Shown here one piece after another: positions 50,872 to 59,719 of a stretch of 64,000 nucleotides of DNA. The stretch covers positions 1-64,000 of the forward strand of contig DXMU01000046.1 of the NCBI GenBank assembly GCA_019414025.1, read 5' to 3'. A program made the position numbers and the translations under genes. How positions within the stretch are numbered: position 1 is the stretch's first letter; each line of letters starts with the position of its first letter. Below the pieces are notes generated by a model. It did not search any database. It saw only the letters and a list, made by a program, of their open reading frames with translations, and was not told the origin of the DNA. The DNA is from Collinsella sp. (lineage in GTDB: Bacteria > Actinomycetota > Coriobacteriia > Coriobacteriales > Coriobacteriaceae).

Positions 50872-52332
50872 ATGAGCGAGTACGATTCCCAGCGTCCCCA
50901 GGATGCGGGCAACGCCGGCGAGACCCAGCAGCAGCCGCGCGTGCAGGTGGAGTCGACGCCTGCCGACGGCAACATTCCCTACGTGCAGGCCTACGACACG
51001 CAGACCGGCAAGCCGCTGGGCAGCCAGCAGGTTGTAAACAAGCACACTGTGGTCAAGACCAAGACCAAAAAGCTGCCGATCTTTATTACGGCACTTGCCG
51101 GCTGTGCCTGCGGCGCCCTGCTGGTCATTGCGCTCATTATGAGTGGCACGCTCAATATTGGCGGTGGCAAGAATGCCGTGACGGCGGGTGCTTCGGGTTC
51201 ATCGACGCAAAAGATTACGATTGATTCCGAGGACACCACGCTGGCCGAGGCCGTTTCTGCCAAGGCCCTGCCCTCCGTGGTTTCCATTACCGCCACTTCG
51301 AGCGGTGGCCAGAATGGTTCGCTTTCGCAGTCTGCCGACGAGTCGGACAACTCGGGCAGCGTCGGTTCGGGCGTCGTGCTCGATACCGAGGGCCACATCC
51401 TTACCAACAACCACGTGGTTGATGGCTATGACCAGTACGTGGTTACCATGGACGACGGCACTACCTACGAGGCCGAGTTCGTGGGCAACGATGCTTCGAG
51501 CGACCTGGCCGTCATCAAGCTCAAGGATGCAGACGCCTCCAAGCTCACACCGATTGAGATCGGTGATTCCTCCAAGCTCAACGTGGGCGAGTGGGTTATG
51601 GCCATCGGCTCGCCGTTCGGCAACGAGCAGTCTGTCTCCACGGGTATCGTGTCGGCGCTGTATCGCTCCACGGCCATGAGCTCTACCAACGGTAACACCA
51701 TCTATGCCAACATGATCCAGACCGATGCTGCCATCAACCCGGGCAACTCCGGTGGCGCGCTCGTCAACGACAACGGCGAGCTCGTGGGTATCAACTCGCT
51801 CATCGAGAGCTACTCGGGCTCCAGCTCGGGCGTGGGCTTTGCTATTCCCGTTAACTACGCCAAGAACATTGCCGACCAGATCATCGGCGGTAAGACACCG
51901 GTGCACCCGTACCTGGGCGCCACGCTTTCGAGCGTCAACGCGCTCAACGCCCGCACCAACAAGCTGAGCACCGATAGCGGTGCCTATGTGGCAAGCGTCG
52001 TCGAGGACGGTCCCGCCGCCAAGGCCGGCATCCAGGAGGGCGATGTCATTACCAAGCTGGGCGACGACGAGATTACGAGCGCCGATGGCCTGATCATCGC
52101 GCTGCGCAGCCACGAGGTGGGCGAGAAGGTCGAGATTACGCTTATGCGCGGCAAGGACGAGAAGAAGGTCACCGTCGAGCTGGGCTCTGATGAGAAGCTG
52201 CAGAACCAGCAGCAGGACGACAGCGCAACCGACACCGGCAACGGCGGTATTACCGACGAGCAGCTGCGCCAGTATCTGGAGGAGCTGCTTGGCCAGCAGG
52301 GCCAGGGTCAGGGCAACGGCCAGGGTTTCTAA
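50872..52332 (+). CDS. HtrA/DegP-family serine protease
   Basis: A 486-residue membrane-anchored quality-control protease. An acidic, Gln-rich cytoplasmic N-terminus (~75 residues) precedes one membrane helix (LPIFITALAGCACGALLVIALI). The extracytoplasmic trypsin-like domain carries the triad His181 (TNNHVVDG), Asp211 (SSDLAVIKL) and Ser293 (NPGNSGGAL). One PDZ domain follows (PYLGATLS, then GPAAKAGIQEGDVITKLGD), with a Gln/Gly-rich tail. One PDZ domain is usual for Gram-positive HtrA. ATG at 50872 follows GAAAGGA. It stands alone and ends in a strong terminator. Confidence 0.93.
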   Translation: MSEYDSQRPQDAGNAGETQQQPRVQVESTPADGNIPYVQAYDTQTGKPLGSQQVVNKHTVVKTKTKKLPIFITALAGCACGALLVIALIMSGTLNIGGGKNAVTAGASGSSTQKITIDSEDTTLAEAVSAKALPSVVSITATSSGGQNGSLSQSADESDNSGSVGSGVVLDTEGHILTNNHVVDGYDQYVVTMDDGTTYEAEFVGNDASSDLAVIKLKDADASKLTPIEIGDSSKLNVGEWVMAIGSPFGNEQSVSTGIVSALYRSTAMSSTNGNTIYANMIQTDAAINPGNSGGALVNDNGELVGINSLIESYSGSSSGVGFAIPVNYAKNIADQIIGGKTPVHPYLGATLSSVNALNARTNKLSTDSGAYVASVVEDGPAAKAGIQEGDVITKLGDDEITSADGLIIALRSHEVGEKVEITLMRGKDEKKVTVELGSDEKLQNQQQDDSATDTGNGGITDEQLRQYLEELLGQQGQGQGNGQGF

Positions 52333-52362
52333 CGAGCCACTTCACACATATCGAAGCCAGAG

Positions 52363-52402
52363 GGGGCTGTCCCGCCAACGCGGGACAGCCCCTCTTTTTT
52401 AT
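52363..52402 (+). terminator. Terminator after htrA gene
   Basis: Perfect 12-base arms GGGGCTGTCCCG (52363-52374) and complement (52381-52392), then TCTTTTTT. Confidence 0.93.
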
Positions 52403-52431
52403 TGATCCGTTGGGGACGGGGAAACGGATCA
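52403..52431. repeat. Short palindrome TGATCCGTT with GGGGACGG loop
   Basis: Perfect 9-base arms (52403-52411 and 52423-52431). The loop GGGGACGGGGA resembles part of the palindrome at 9385-9448 and the motif at 97-113. Confidence 0.65.
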
Positions 52432-52579
52432 TTTAGAAATGGCAAGGGCGTGGTTTGATCGCGCGATCCACCCCCGGTCTAGCGGCTGCCGATTCGGTGC
52501 GGTTCGAAAGGGTTATTCGGCGCCATGGTGACCGGTGGTACTCTTGTATCCGTTTGAAATCGAGCGAAGGAGTGCCGCT

Positions 52580-54808
52580 ATGGAGCAATCGAGCCTGTTT
52601 GGTGACGGCGTGGACATCGATACCGAAACGCCCGCGAGCGCGGATGCCACCGCACCGACCGATGCCCGTGCCCAGGCGGCGGCGCGTGCGGCCGAGCTAC
52701 GTCACGAGCTCGATTACCACGCCTATCGCTACTACATGCTCGATGCGCCCGAGATCACGGATGCCGCCTTTGACAAAATGCTCGTTGAGCTGCAGGAAAT
52801 CGAGGCGACCTACCCCGATTTGGTGACGCCCGACAGCTATACCCAGCGCGTGGGCGGCTACGTGAGCGAGCAGTTTACGCCGGTCACGCACATGGCACGC
52901 ATGTATTCCATGGACGATGCCATGGATCTGGACGAACTCGACGCGTGGCTCCAGCGCACCGAGGATGCGCTCGGTGCCGGTAGCGTCACCTATACCTGCG
53001 AGCTTAAGATCGACGGTCTGGGCGTTGCGCTTACCTATCAAAACGGCACCTTTGTGCGCGCCGCCACACGTGGCGATGGCACCACGGGCGAGGACGTGTC
53101 GCTCAACGTGCGCACTATCAAGGACGTGCCCATGCACCTGTCCGAGCCGGCGCTCGTCCACATGGGCGCCGACCGCGAGCGCACCATCGAGGTGCGCGGC
53201 GAGGTCTACATGCCTAAGGGCAGCTTTGTGCGCCTGAACGACGAGGCCGATGCCGAGGGCCGCGACCCCTTCGCCAACCCGCGCAACGCCGCCGCCGGCA
53301 GCCTGCGTCAGAAGGATCCCAAGGTCACGGCGCGCCGCGACTTGGCTACCTTTATCTACGCCATCGCCGATACCGACCCGCTGCACGTCCACAGCCAGCG
53401 CGAGTTTCTGGACTGGCTGCGCAGCGCCGGCTTTAGCGTCAACCCCAACGTGGCTCGTTGCGCCACGCCGGCCGAGGTTCACGAGTTCTGCGCCCAGGCG
53501 CTCGAGCACCGCGGCGACCTGGACTACGACATCGACGGCGTGGTCGTAAAGGTGGACAGTTTTCAGCAGCAGCTCGACCTGGGCTTTACCGCCCGCGCGC
53601 CGCGCTGGGCCATTGCCTTTAAGTTCCCGCCCGAGGAAAAGCAGACCGTCCTGCGCGAGATTCGCATCCAGGTGGGTCGTACCGGCGTGCTCACGCCGGT
53701 CGCCGAGTTCGACCCGGTCACGGTTGCCGGCTCTACCATCGCGCGCGCAACGCTGCACAACATCGACGAGATCCGCCGCAAGAACGTGCGCGAGGGTGAC
53801 ACCATCATCGTGCACAAGGCGGGCGACGTGATCCCCGAGGTCGTGGGTCCCGTGCTCGACAAGCGCCCGGTCGACAGCGTTGACTGGCAGATGCCCGAGG
53901 TCTGCCCCGTGTGCGGTAGCCCCGTGGTCCACGAGGACGGTGAGGTGGCCTACCGCTGCGTGTCCATCGACTGCCCCGCGCAGCTCAAGGAGCGCCTGCT
54001 CCACTGGGTGAGCCGCGGCTGTATGGACGTCGATGGCCTGGGCGACGAAATCGTCGACAAGATGATCGCTGCCGGCCTGATCCACGATGTCGCGGACTTC
54101 TACCAGCTCACGGTCGACGACATCGCAGGCCTGGACACGGGCCGCACCTATGCCAGCTCCAACAGCAAAAAGGGCGTCAAGAAGGGCGATCCCATCCCGG
54201 TGGGCCTCAAGACGGCCGAGAAAATCATCACCGAGCTCAACAAGTCCAAGAGCCAGCCACTCGGTCGCGTGCTGTTTGCCCTGGGCATCCGCCACGTGGG
54301 CAAAAGCGTGGGCGAGGTCATCGCCGAGCGATTCCTGTCGATTGACAAGCTCATCTTGGCGAGCGAAGAGGACATCGCCGAGTGCGAGGGCATCGGCCCC
54401 AAGATTGCGGCGAGCGTCAAGCAGTTCCTGGCCGTGCCCGAAAACCTTGCCGTGCTGGAGCGCCTACGCCAGGCGGGTCTGTCGCTCGAGGTCGACTTGG
54501 GCGCCGCGCACGCGCAAGCCGCGGCCGACGCTGGCGTGGCGGGTGAGCTTGCTGACGCACAGCCGCTTGCGGGTCTGACCTTCGTGCTTACCGGCACGCT
54601 CGTCAACCGCACCCGCGACGAGGCGGGCGCGGCGCTCAAGGTGCTTGGTGCCAAGGTCTCGGGCAGTGTTTCAAAGAAGACGAGCTATCTGGTCGCCGGC
54701 CCCAAAGCGGGCTCCAAGCTCACCAAGGCCGAGCAGCTGGGTGTGCCCGTGCTGGATGAGGACGCACTCGAGCAGATCTTGGCGACTGGTCAGGTGCCCC
54801 AGGCTTAA
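52580..54808 (+). CDS. ligA: NAD-dependent DNA ligase
   Basis: Seals nicks in duplex DNA during replication and repair. The 742-residue protein shows the Ia domain with Tyr residues that bind NAD (DYHAYRYYMLDAPEITDAAFD), adenylation Lys143 in CELKIDGLGVALTY, an OB fold, a Cys4 zinc finger (CPVCGSPV and YRCVSIDCPAQ), helix-hairpin-helix repeats (ECEGIGPKIAASV), and a C-terminal BRCT domain (LTFVLTGTLVNRTRDEA). It has a longer polar N-terminus than most LigA. GAAGGAG precedes the ATG at 52580. Single gene with terminator. Confidence 0.96.
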   Translation: MEQSSLFGDGVDIDTETPASADATAPTDARAQAAARAAELRHELDYHAYRYYMLDAPEITDAAFDKMLVELQEIEATYPDLVTPDSYTQRVGGYVSEQFTPVTHMARMYSMDDAMDLDELDAWLQRTEDALGAGSVTYTCELKIDGLGVALTYQNGTFVRAATRGDGTTGEDVSLNVRTIKDVPMHLSEPALVHMGADRERTIEVRGEVYMPKGSFVRLNDEADAEGRDPFANPRNAAAGSLRQKDPKVTARRDLATFIYAIADTDPLHVHSQREFLDWLRSAGFSVNPNVARCATPAEVHEFCAQALEHRGDLDYDIDGVVVKVDSFQQQLDLGFTARAPRWAIAFKFPPEEKQTVLREIRIQVGRTGVLTPVAEFDPVTVAGSTIARATLHNIDEIRRKNVREGDTIIVHKAGDVIPEVVGPVLDKRPVDSVDWQMPEVCPVCGSPVVHEDGEVAYRCVSIDCPAQLKERLLHWVSRGCMDVDGLGDEIVDKMIAAGLIHDVADFYQLTVDDIAGLDTGRTYASSNSKKGVKKGDPIPVGLKTAEKIITELNKSKSQPLGRVLFALGIRHVGKSVGEVIAERFLSIDKLILASEEDIAECEGIGPKIAASVKQFLAVPENLAVLERLRQAGLSLEVDLGAAHAQAAADAGVAGELADAQPLAGLTFVLTGTLVNRTRDEAGAALKVLGAKVSGSVSKKTSYLVAGPKAGSKLTKAEQLGVPVLDEDALEQILATGQVPQA

Positions 54809-54827
54809 GGCGCCGATAATCAAATGG

Positions 54828-54869
54828 AAAGCCTATCGGAAAGTGTGATGCTTTCCGATAGGCTTTTAT
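54828..54869 (+). terminator. Terminator after ligA
   Basis: Perfect 16-base arms (54828-54843 and 54851-54866; AAAGCCTATCGGAAAG and complement), then TTTATA. Confidence 0.92.
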
Positions 54870-54900
54870 ACACGTTAACATTAACATTAACGTGTATACT
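54868..54900 (+). promoter_or_regulatory. Operator/promoter of the Phd-PIN toxin-antitoxin pair
   Basis: Perfect 11-base arms ATACACGTTAA (54868-54878) and TTAACGTGTAT (54887-54897) around CATTAACA, with extra TTAACAT repeats inside. TATACT (54895-54900) is a likely -10 overlapping the right arm, which fits autorepression by the antitoxin. Confidence 0.65.
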
Positions 54901-54933
54901 TAGCAGTGAAGATACATGTTGAGAGGAGCCGTT

Positions 54934-55326
54934 ATGGTTACTGTCGCATTTTCGGAGCTGCGCCAAAACCTTACGCAGGTGGCCGAAAGGGTTGCCAATG
55001 AGGGCGAAGAGGTTGTGGTCTTCAAGCGGAGCAAGCCGTTGTTCAAGATCGTGCCGCTCGACTATGAAAGCCCAGTTGCGGTGGAATATGACGCTGCTCA
55101 GGAGCGTGGAATCGCAAAGCCGACGCGCGGCTCGGACAAGCCCAAGCGCGACGTGGGCACGATGTGGCATCCCAAGATCACCTGGAAGGAGATTCGCGAA
55201 ATGCTCGCGGAGGATGAGGACTACCAGGAGTATCTCGATATCGTGGCCAAAATGCCCAAAGGAACGCCGCTCGATACGATGACGGTCGAAGATGAAAAGC
55301 GCGTCGCGAGGGAGCGCTACCTATGA
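54934..55326 (+). CDS. Phd/YefM-type antitoxin
   Basis: A 130-residue protein: the N-terminal half is the Phd/YefM DNA-binding fold (VTVAFSELRQNLTQVAERVANEGEEVVVFKRSKPLFKIVPLDYE). The C-terminal half, rich in charged residues, would wrap around the toxin. It is longer than the usual 80-90 residues. GAGAGGAG lies before the ATG at 54934. The stop overlaps the toxin start as ATGA. It probably binds the palindrome directly upstream. Confidence 0.85.
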   Translation: MVTVAFSELRQNLTQVAERVANEGEEVVVFKRSKPLFKIVPLDYESPVAVEYDAAQERGIAKPTRGSDKPKRDVGTMWHPKITWKEIREMLAEDEDYQEYLDIVAKMPKGTPLDTMTVEDEKRVARERYL

Positions 55327-55745
55327 GGGCATTTCTCGATACCAATTTTCTGCTCGATTGCGTGCTTCCGGGCCGGCCGGAGCACGCAGCGGCGCAAACG
55401 ATCAAGGGGCTCGTCGACGTGGGGCTTATCGAGGGCGTTGTTTCGGCCTGTTCTCTCAAGGATGCATACTACATTCTCACTAAACAGGCGGGCGAGGCGC
55501 GCGCCCGCGAGGTAGTGTGCGACTGCCTTAAGAGCTACTCGGTAGGGCCTCTCGACCAAGAAGCTTGTTTTGCCTCCGCCTATTCCGATGAGCCGGACTT
55601 TGAGGACGGCTGTATCCGCGCGATGGCCGAGCGTGCCGGCGTGGACTTTATCATCACGCGCGATCGAGCCGCTTTTGTGCGCTCGACCATCAAGACCTTC
55701 TCGCCCGCAGAGTTCATCCGGGCGTTTCCGATCCCGGAGGAGTAA
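55323..55745 (+). CDS. PIN-domain (VapC-type) toxin
   Basis: A 140-residue PIN endoribonuclease. The acidic metal site is visible: Asp6 in FLDTNFLLD, acidic residues in the EPDFEDGC block, and Asp in ITRDRAAF. Such toxins cleave RNA, often tRNA. The ATG at 55323 overlaps the antitoxin stop by four bases. The pairing of a PIN toxin with a Phd-type antitoxin is known. No further gene in the operon. Confidence 0.87.
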   Translation: MRAFLDTNFLLDCVLPGRPEHAAAQTIKGLVDVGLIEGVVSACSLKDAYYILTKQAGEARAREVVCDCLKSYSVGPLDQEACFASAYSDEPDFEDGCIRAMAERAGVDFIITRDRAAFVRSTIKTFSPAEFIRAFPIPEE

Positions 55746-55762
55746 AACCACCACGCCGGGGC

Positions 55763-55998
55763 GTGTCCCCGACGTTTAGCGAGCTTGTTGGGAGGCTCTC
55801 GGCCCAGTGACTGTTACAAAAAACGGCTATAGCAAATTTGTCGTACTTCGATCCGAGGACTACGATCTCATGGTTCAGGAACAGGCTAAGGCTCGTCTGA
55901 TGGCTCGTATAGCTGTGGCCGAACGGGAGCGTGCTGCTGGCACGGCACGTGATGCCTTTGAGGCTCTCGATGACCTTGAGACAAAATATGACCTATAA
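55763..55998 (+). pseudogene. Frameshifted Phd/YefM-type antitoxin remnant
   Basis: From GTG at 55763 one frame reads TFSELVGRLSAQ then stops; a second frame takes over with GPVTVTKNGYSKFVVLRSEDYDLM and runs to TAA at 55998. Joined, they resemble a single short antitoxin of the Phd type interrupted near 55799-55806. The 63-residue downstream frame could still be translated from GTG at 55807, but it lacks the N-terminal DNA-binding part and a ribosome site. Confidence 0.5.
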
Positions 55999-56083
55999 CG
56001 TTAAGATTCTGCCTATAGCTGAACGTTTTCTAGGCAGTTCTTATTTGGACGGAGCGACCGGCACGGTGATCTGCGTCACGTAG
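55988..56083 (+). pseudogene. RelE/ParE-type toxin, 5' remnant
   Basis: ATG at 55988 overlaps the antitoxin end by 11 bases and begins MTYNVKILPIAERFL, which is how RelE/ParE toxins commonly start (MTYKVKILPEAERDL-like). After about 15 residues similarity ends, and the frame runs into the 3' end of the minus-strand MerR gene. The module has lost its toxin. Confidence 0.5.
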
Positions 56084-56889
56084 GTTGCCGGATCATCGCT
56101 GATGATGTCATCGATCAGGGCGATCTCGCGCGAGGGACCGGCGGGCGTCAGGTTGTGTTCGTGCATGTAGCTCAGCAGTTGCTCGTAGCGTGGGGCTGCT
56201 TGCCCGTGCGTGCCGCGGAAGCTTATGGTCAGGCAGCGCGCGGCAGGTCGCGTCTCAACGTCGCCCAGGTAATCATCGGTGTCATCGAGCAGCAGAAAGA
56301 CCTCGTCGTAGCCATCAAAGTCACCGGCGGCGAGGCGTTCGGGCGCGATGCCCACACCCAGATTGCCCAGATAGGCAAAGGTTTCGTGCTGCCCCTGCTG
56401 AAGCTGGCGGATATGCCATCCCAGCGAATAGGCGTCGGTGGGATTGACGCGCTCGTGCAGCGTGGCGCAGCGAAGTTCGGGTTCCTCGATTTCGCTAATG
56501 GTGTCGAGATCAGCATTCAAAGCGCCATGAAGCAAGGCAAGCCGCTGGTCAATCTTGCGCGACATGCGCTCCAACTCACGCCGCCTGTGCTTAATTAACT
56601 CCTGTTGCTTGGTCAGTTGCCGTTGTATCAAATCCATATCGCGCGTAGTGACAAACTCGCGAATCTGCGCCAACGGCAAGTCGAGAACGCGCAGGTTGCC
56701 GATGGTGTTGAGGGTGGAGAGCTGTCGCGATCCGTAGTAGCGGTACCCACTCGCCGGATCGACATATGCCGGATCCAATAGCCCCATCTGCTCGTAATGA
56801 CGCAGTGTGCCCACGCTCAAATTGAGCAGGCGCGCCACCTCGCCAATGCGGAGCAGGCCCTCAGTATGTTCACTTGGCATGTCGGTCAC
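56041..56889 (-). CDS. MerR-family regulator with effector-binding C-terminus (BmrR-like)
   Basis: A 282-residue drug-sensing activator. The N-terminal MerR domain (LLRIGEVARLLNLSVGTLRHYEQMGLLDP, then SGYRYYGSRQLSTL) is followed by a dimerisation coiled coil and a C-terminal GyrI-like ligand pocket (residues ~130-282). GTG at 56889 has AAAGGAGC at good spacing; ATG three codons later is an alternative. It lies 54 bases after the MATE pump gene on the same strand, and a MerR-type palindrome stands before that operon. Likely senses the compounds the pump exports. Confidence 0.87.
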   Translation of the reverse strand: MTDMPSEHTEGLLRIGEVARLLNLSVGTLRHYEQMGLLDPAYVDPASGYRYYGSRQLSTLNTIGNLRVLDLPLAQIREFVTTRDMDLIQRQLTKQQELIKHRRRELERMSRKIDQRLALLHGALNADLDTISEIEEPELRCATLHERVNPTDAYSLGWHIRQLQQGQHETFAYLGNLGVGIAPERLAAGDFDGYDEVFLLLDDTDDYLGDVETRPAARCLTISFRGTHGQAAPRYEQLLSYMHEHNLTPAGPSREIALIDDIISDDPATYVTQITVPVAPSK

Positions 56890-56943
56890 AGGACCGCTCC
56901 TTTCAATAGGGTCGGGGAGGGGCGCCAGGCTCGCGTTGCCCCG

Positions 56944-58290
56944 CTACGCCATCAGCTTGTCAAAAGTTCCGCGGCGGTTGAGCACGGTAAATGCAATCAC
57001 GCAGATGACCGCCGACAGAATCGAGCCGCACGGCGAGGCGATACCCATGGGGAACAGCGTGTCGGAATAGGCGTTCGACAGCAGCCACGCGCCCGGCACG
57101 CGAATGAGTGCCACAGCCAGCACGTTGTGCGCAAAGCCGATGTAGCTCTTGCCGTATGCAGCGAAAAAGCCACTAAAGCAAATGTGGATGCCGGCAAAGA
57201 TTGCGTCGAAAATATAGCTGCGCATATAGCCGGTACCGGCCGCGACCACCGCGGCGTCCTTGGCAAAAAAGCCGATAAACGCTGGTGCCACCAGCCACAT
57301 CAGCACCGTGATCAGGCAGCCGTACACCACCGAGATGGTCATGGCATCCTTGAGCACCTGACGCGCACGGTCGCCCTTGCCCGCGCCGGCGTTTTGCGCC
57401 GTGAGCGCGCTGACGGTGGCACCCATGGAACTCGGCACAATGAACAAAAAGCTGATCATCTTCTCGACCAGGCCCACGGCGGCGGCGTCGACCAGACCGC
57501 GGTGGTTGGCGATGACGGTGATAAACATAAACGCCACCTGGATGCAGCCGTCCTGCACGGCCACGGGCACGCCGATTTTAAGAATGCTGCCGAGCACCTC
57601 GGGCTGGGGGCGCAGGTCGCTGCGCTTAACGTGGATGTTTGTGCGACGGCTCTTGAGCCACACGAGCGCGAGGGCAACGCTGGCCGTCTGCGCGGTCACC
57701 GTGCCGAGCGCTGCGCCCACGGGGCCGAGCCCCATGTGGCCGATAAACAGAAAATCGAGCGCGATGTTGATGATGCACGCCACGCCAATCACGTACATGG
57801 GCGAGCGCGAATCGCCCAGCCCGCGAAAGATGGCCGAAAGAATGTTGTACGCGGCGATAAAGGGAATGCCGATAAAGCAGATACGCAGGTAGGCGGCGGT
57901 GCCTTCGACTGCCTCGGCCGGCGTGCCAATGAGTGCCACAATCTGCGGACACAGTGCGAGCAGGACAGCGGCCAGCACCACCGAGACACCCATAAAGAGC
58001 GTGATGGTGTTGCCGATGGCGGTCTCGGCGCGATCGAAGCGGCGCGAGCCCACGGCGTGGCCGACGATGACCGTCGTGCCCATGGCCAGGCCCACGAGCG
58101 TCACGGTTATGATATAGAGCGTCTGCGCGCCATTGCCCACGGCGGTGATGCCGGCGGCGCCGCTAAACTGTCCCATCATGTACAGGTCGGCCATGCCGTA
58201 GAGCATCTGCAAAAAGTACGAGAGCATATAGGGCAGGGCAAAGACCGCGATGGTCTTAAGGACATTGCCGCGTGTAAGGTCGTGTTCCAT
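56944..58290 (-). CDS. MATE-family multidrug efflux pump
   Basis: A 448-residue membrane protein with twelve segments in two MatE halves (IAVFALPYMLSYFLQMLYGMADLYMMGQF and its second-half counterpart beginning ILKIGVPVAVQDGCIQVAFMF). MATE pumps expel cationic drugs or metabolites using sodium or proton gradients. The conserved GDSRSPM loop and VGHAVGSRRFDRAE are typical. ATG at 58290. It is the first gene of an operon with a BmrR-like regulator, so expression is probably drug-inducible. Confidence 0.92.
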   Translation of the reverse strand: MEHDLTRGNVLKTIAVFALPYMLSYFLQMLYGMADLYMMGQFSGAAGITAVGNGAQTLYIITVTLVGLAMGTTVIVGHAVGSRRFDRAETAIGNTITLFMGVSVVLAAVLLALCPQIVALIGTPAEAVEGTAAYLRICFIGIPFIAAYNILSAIFRGLGDSRSPMYVIGVACIINIALDFLFIGHMGLGPVGAALGTVTAQTASVALALVWLKSRRTNIHVKRSDLRPQPEVLGSILKIGVPVAVQDGCIQVAFMFITVIANHRGLVDAAAVGLVEKMISFLFIVPSSMGATVSALTAQNAGAGKGDRARQVLKDAMTISVVYGCLITVLMWLVAPAFIGFFAKDAAVVAAGTGYMRSYIFDAIFAGIHICFSGFFAAYGKSYIGFAHNVLAVALIRVPGAWLLSNAYSDTLFPMGIASPCGSILSAVICVIAFTVLNRRGTFDKLMA

Positions 58291-58330
58291 GGGCGGGGCT
58301 TTCTGGCTGGGTTTGTTTTGCTACCAGTGT

Positions 58331-58361
58331 AGTGAAAACCCTACAACGATTGTAGAGTCAA
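58331..58361 (-). promoter_or_regulatory. MerR-type promoter/operator of the MATE operon
   Basis: On the plus strand ACCCTACAA (58338-58346), CGA, TTGTAGAGT (58350-58358) form a palindrome. On the minus strand TTGACT (58361-58356) is the -35, and the palindrome fills a spacer of about 19 bases before TTCACT (58336-58331). The overlong spacer with a central palindrome is the hallmark of MerR-activated promoters. Confidence 0.65.
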
Positions 58362-58477
58362 GGTTTGTATTGGCAGCAGGGCGAAAAAGTCACGCTCGCG
58401 TTCATTTCTAATTGAATACGGACGTGCGCCCTGCAAAGTACGATGCTTTGACCCCTCCGTGCTCCTCACCTCGCCTC

Positions 58478-58542
58478 AAACCATCACAACATTCGACGTT
58501 TTTTGCCAAAAACGGGAAAAGCATCGAATGTTGTGATGGTTT
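58478..58542. repeat. Palindromic repeat AAACCATCACAACATTCGA, copy 1
   Basis: Perfect 19-base arms (58478-58496 and 58524-58542) around a 27-base loop containing TTTTTTGCCAAAAACGGGAAAA. Same orientation and nearly identical to the copy at 59720-59784; a third copy starts at 63952. It occupies the gap between the MATE operon and the next plus-strand gene. Confidence 0.9.
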
Positions 58543-58643
58543 TTCTGCCACTCGACCGGGTGGAATCGCTTTCTTGCGCACGAAGGTGTGCGGACCCGTG
58601 GGCAGGGGAATAAGGTTGGTTATCCGACTCCATTGGAGGGCTC

Positions 58644-59681
58644 ATGGACCTGCCGATCGTCCTGTCCCATAAGACTGCCTGGCTGTACCACAATGTGGTA
58701 CGCCCGTCCGAGCCGCTCTCGCGAGCAAGCAGCCTATACGATGAGGACTCGCTTGCTAACGAGGCGGAGCCGACCGCGAGCCTGCCCAAATTGGGGCTCG
58801 ATGCCAAGGGGCTGAGGGCTTCAACGGCAGTCGGGATCGTTACCGACTATCTGGATTCGCTTGGTATTCCACGAGAAGAACTCGATCATATCGACACGCT
58901 CGTCAACTTCGATTTTGAGCGCTCGACGCCGGCTGGATTTAGGTGCCACGTGTTTGGGGCGCCGGTACCTCCAGGCCATCTTATCGAGGTGGCAGAGGGC
59001 CTTCTGGTGGTTGATGAGGCCATGTGCTTTGTCCAAGCGGGTTCGTGGATGAGCGAGCCCGAGCAGCTGGAATATGGCTACGAAATCTGTGCCCGATACC
59101 ATTTGAATCATCTGTCGACAGGCGATTATATCGAGATGGGGCAGAGGTATACCGTTGCCGACATGATTGCTTATTGCAATGAGAACCGATCTCGTCAGGG
59201 GGCTATACGCGCGGCCGCGGTGCTCAAGCGCGTGCACGATGGCGCGCGGTCGCCCATGGAGACGGCCACCGCAATCATGGTCGCAGCAAAACGTTCTCAG
59301 GGAGGGCTGGGATACGCCAAGATCGAGCTCAACCATCGGGTCGATGTTCCCAACGAGTTCAAATATCTCGCAAAGGCCGGGTATTTCGAGATCGACGTAT
59401 ATGCGCCTGCGAGTGGTACGGGAATTGAATACAACGGCTCGGACCATCTTGATAAACAGCGCAGCGCGTCGGATGCGGAGCGTATGACCGTGCTGAGCGC
59501 GCTGGGCTTTAGGATGATCGTCCTCACCGGGACTCAGTTTGCCCATCAGCTGCAATTGCACCGGGCGATGAACGCCATCGCACTCGCTATGGGTCTCAAG
59601 CGCGACCGAAGCGAAGCGTTCCAAAAGCGGCAGAACGACCTGCGAGAATTCGTGATTCGTCACTGGGACGACGGCCTTTAG
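58644..59681 (+). CDS. Uncharacterised protein with a possible DUF559/AbiEi-like endonuclease fold
   Basis: A 345-residue protein of no firmly recognised family. The C-terminal ~130 residues follow the pattern of the PD-(D/E)XK-like domain in DUF559 and some AbiEi-type actinobacterial proteins: GARSPMETATAIMVAA with a candidate Glu, YFEIDVYAP with a candidate Asp, GIEYNGSDH with a candidate Glu, then RMTVLSALGFRMIVLT. The usual Lys is not obvious. The N-terminus (PIVLSHKTAWLYHNVVRP) and middle resemble nothing I can name. TTGGAGG lies before the ATG. Both flanks carry the same palindromic repeat in the same orientation. It may be a defence-type or mobile cassette protein; that is inference. 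Confidence 0.6.
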   Translation: MDLPIVLSHKTAWLYHNVVRPSEPLSRASSLYDEDSLANEAEPTASLPKLGLDAKGLRASTAVGIVTDYLDSLGIPREELDHIDTLVNFDFERSTPAGFRCHVFGAPVPPGHLIEVAEGLLVVDEAMCFVQAGSWMSEPEQLEYGYEICARYHLNHLSTGDYIEMGQRYTVADMIAYCNENRSRQGAIRAAAVLKRVHDGARSPMETATAIMVAAKRSQGGLGYAKIELNHRVDVPNEFKYLAKAGYFEIDVYAPASGTGIEYNGSDHLDKQRSASDAERMTVLSALGFRMIVLTGTQFAHQLQLHRAMNAIALAMGLKRDRSEAFQKRQNDLREFVIRHWDDGL

Positions 59682-59719
59682 GGGCGTTCCGGCCCTTCTA
59701 CGGGGTGCCGTGGGCAGGC

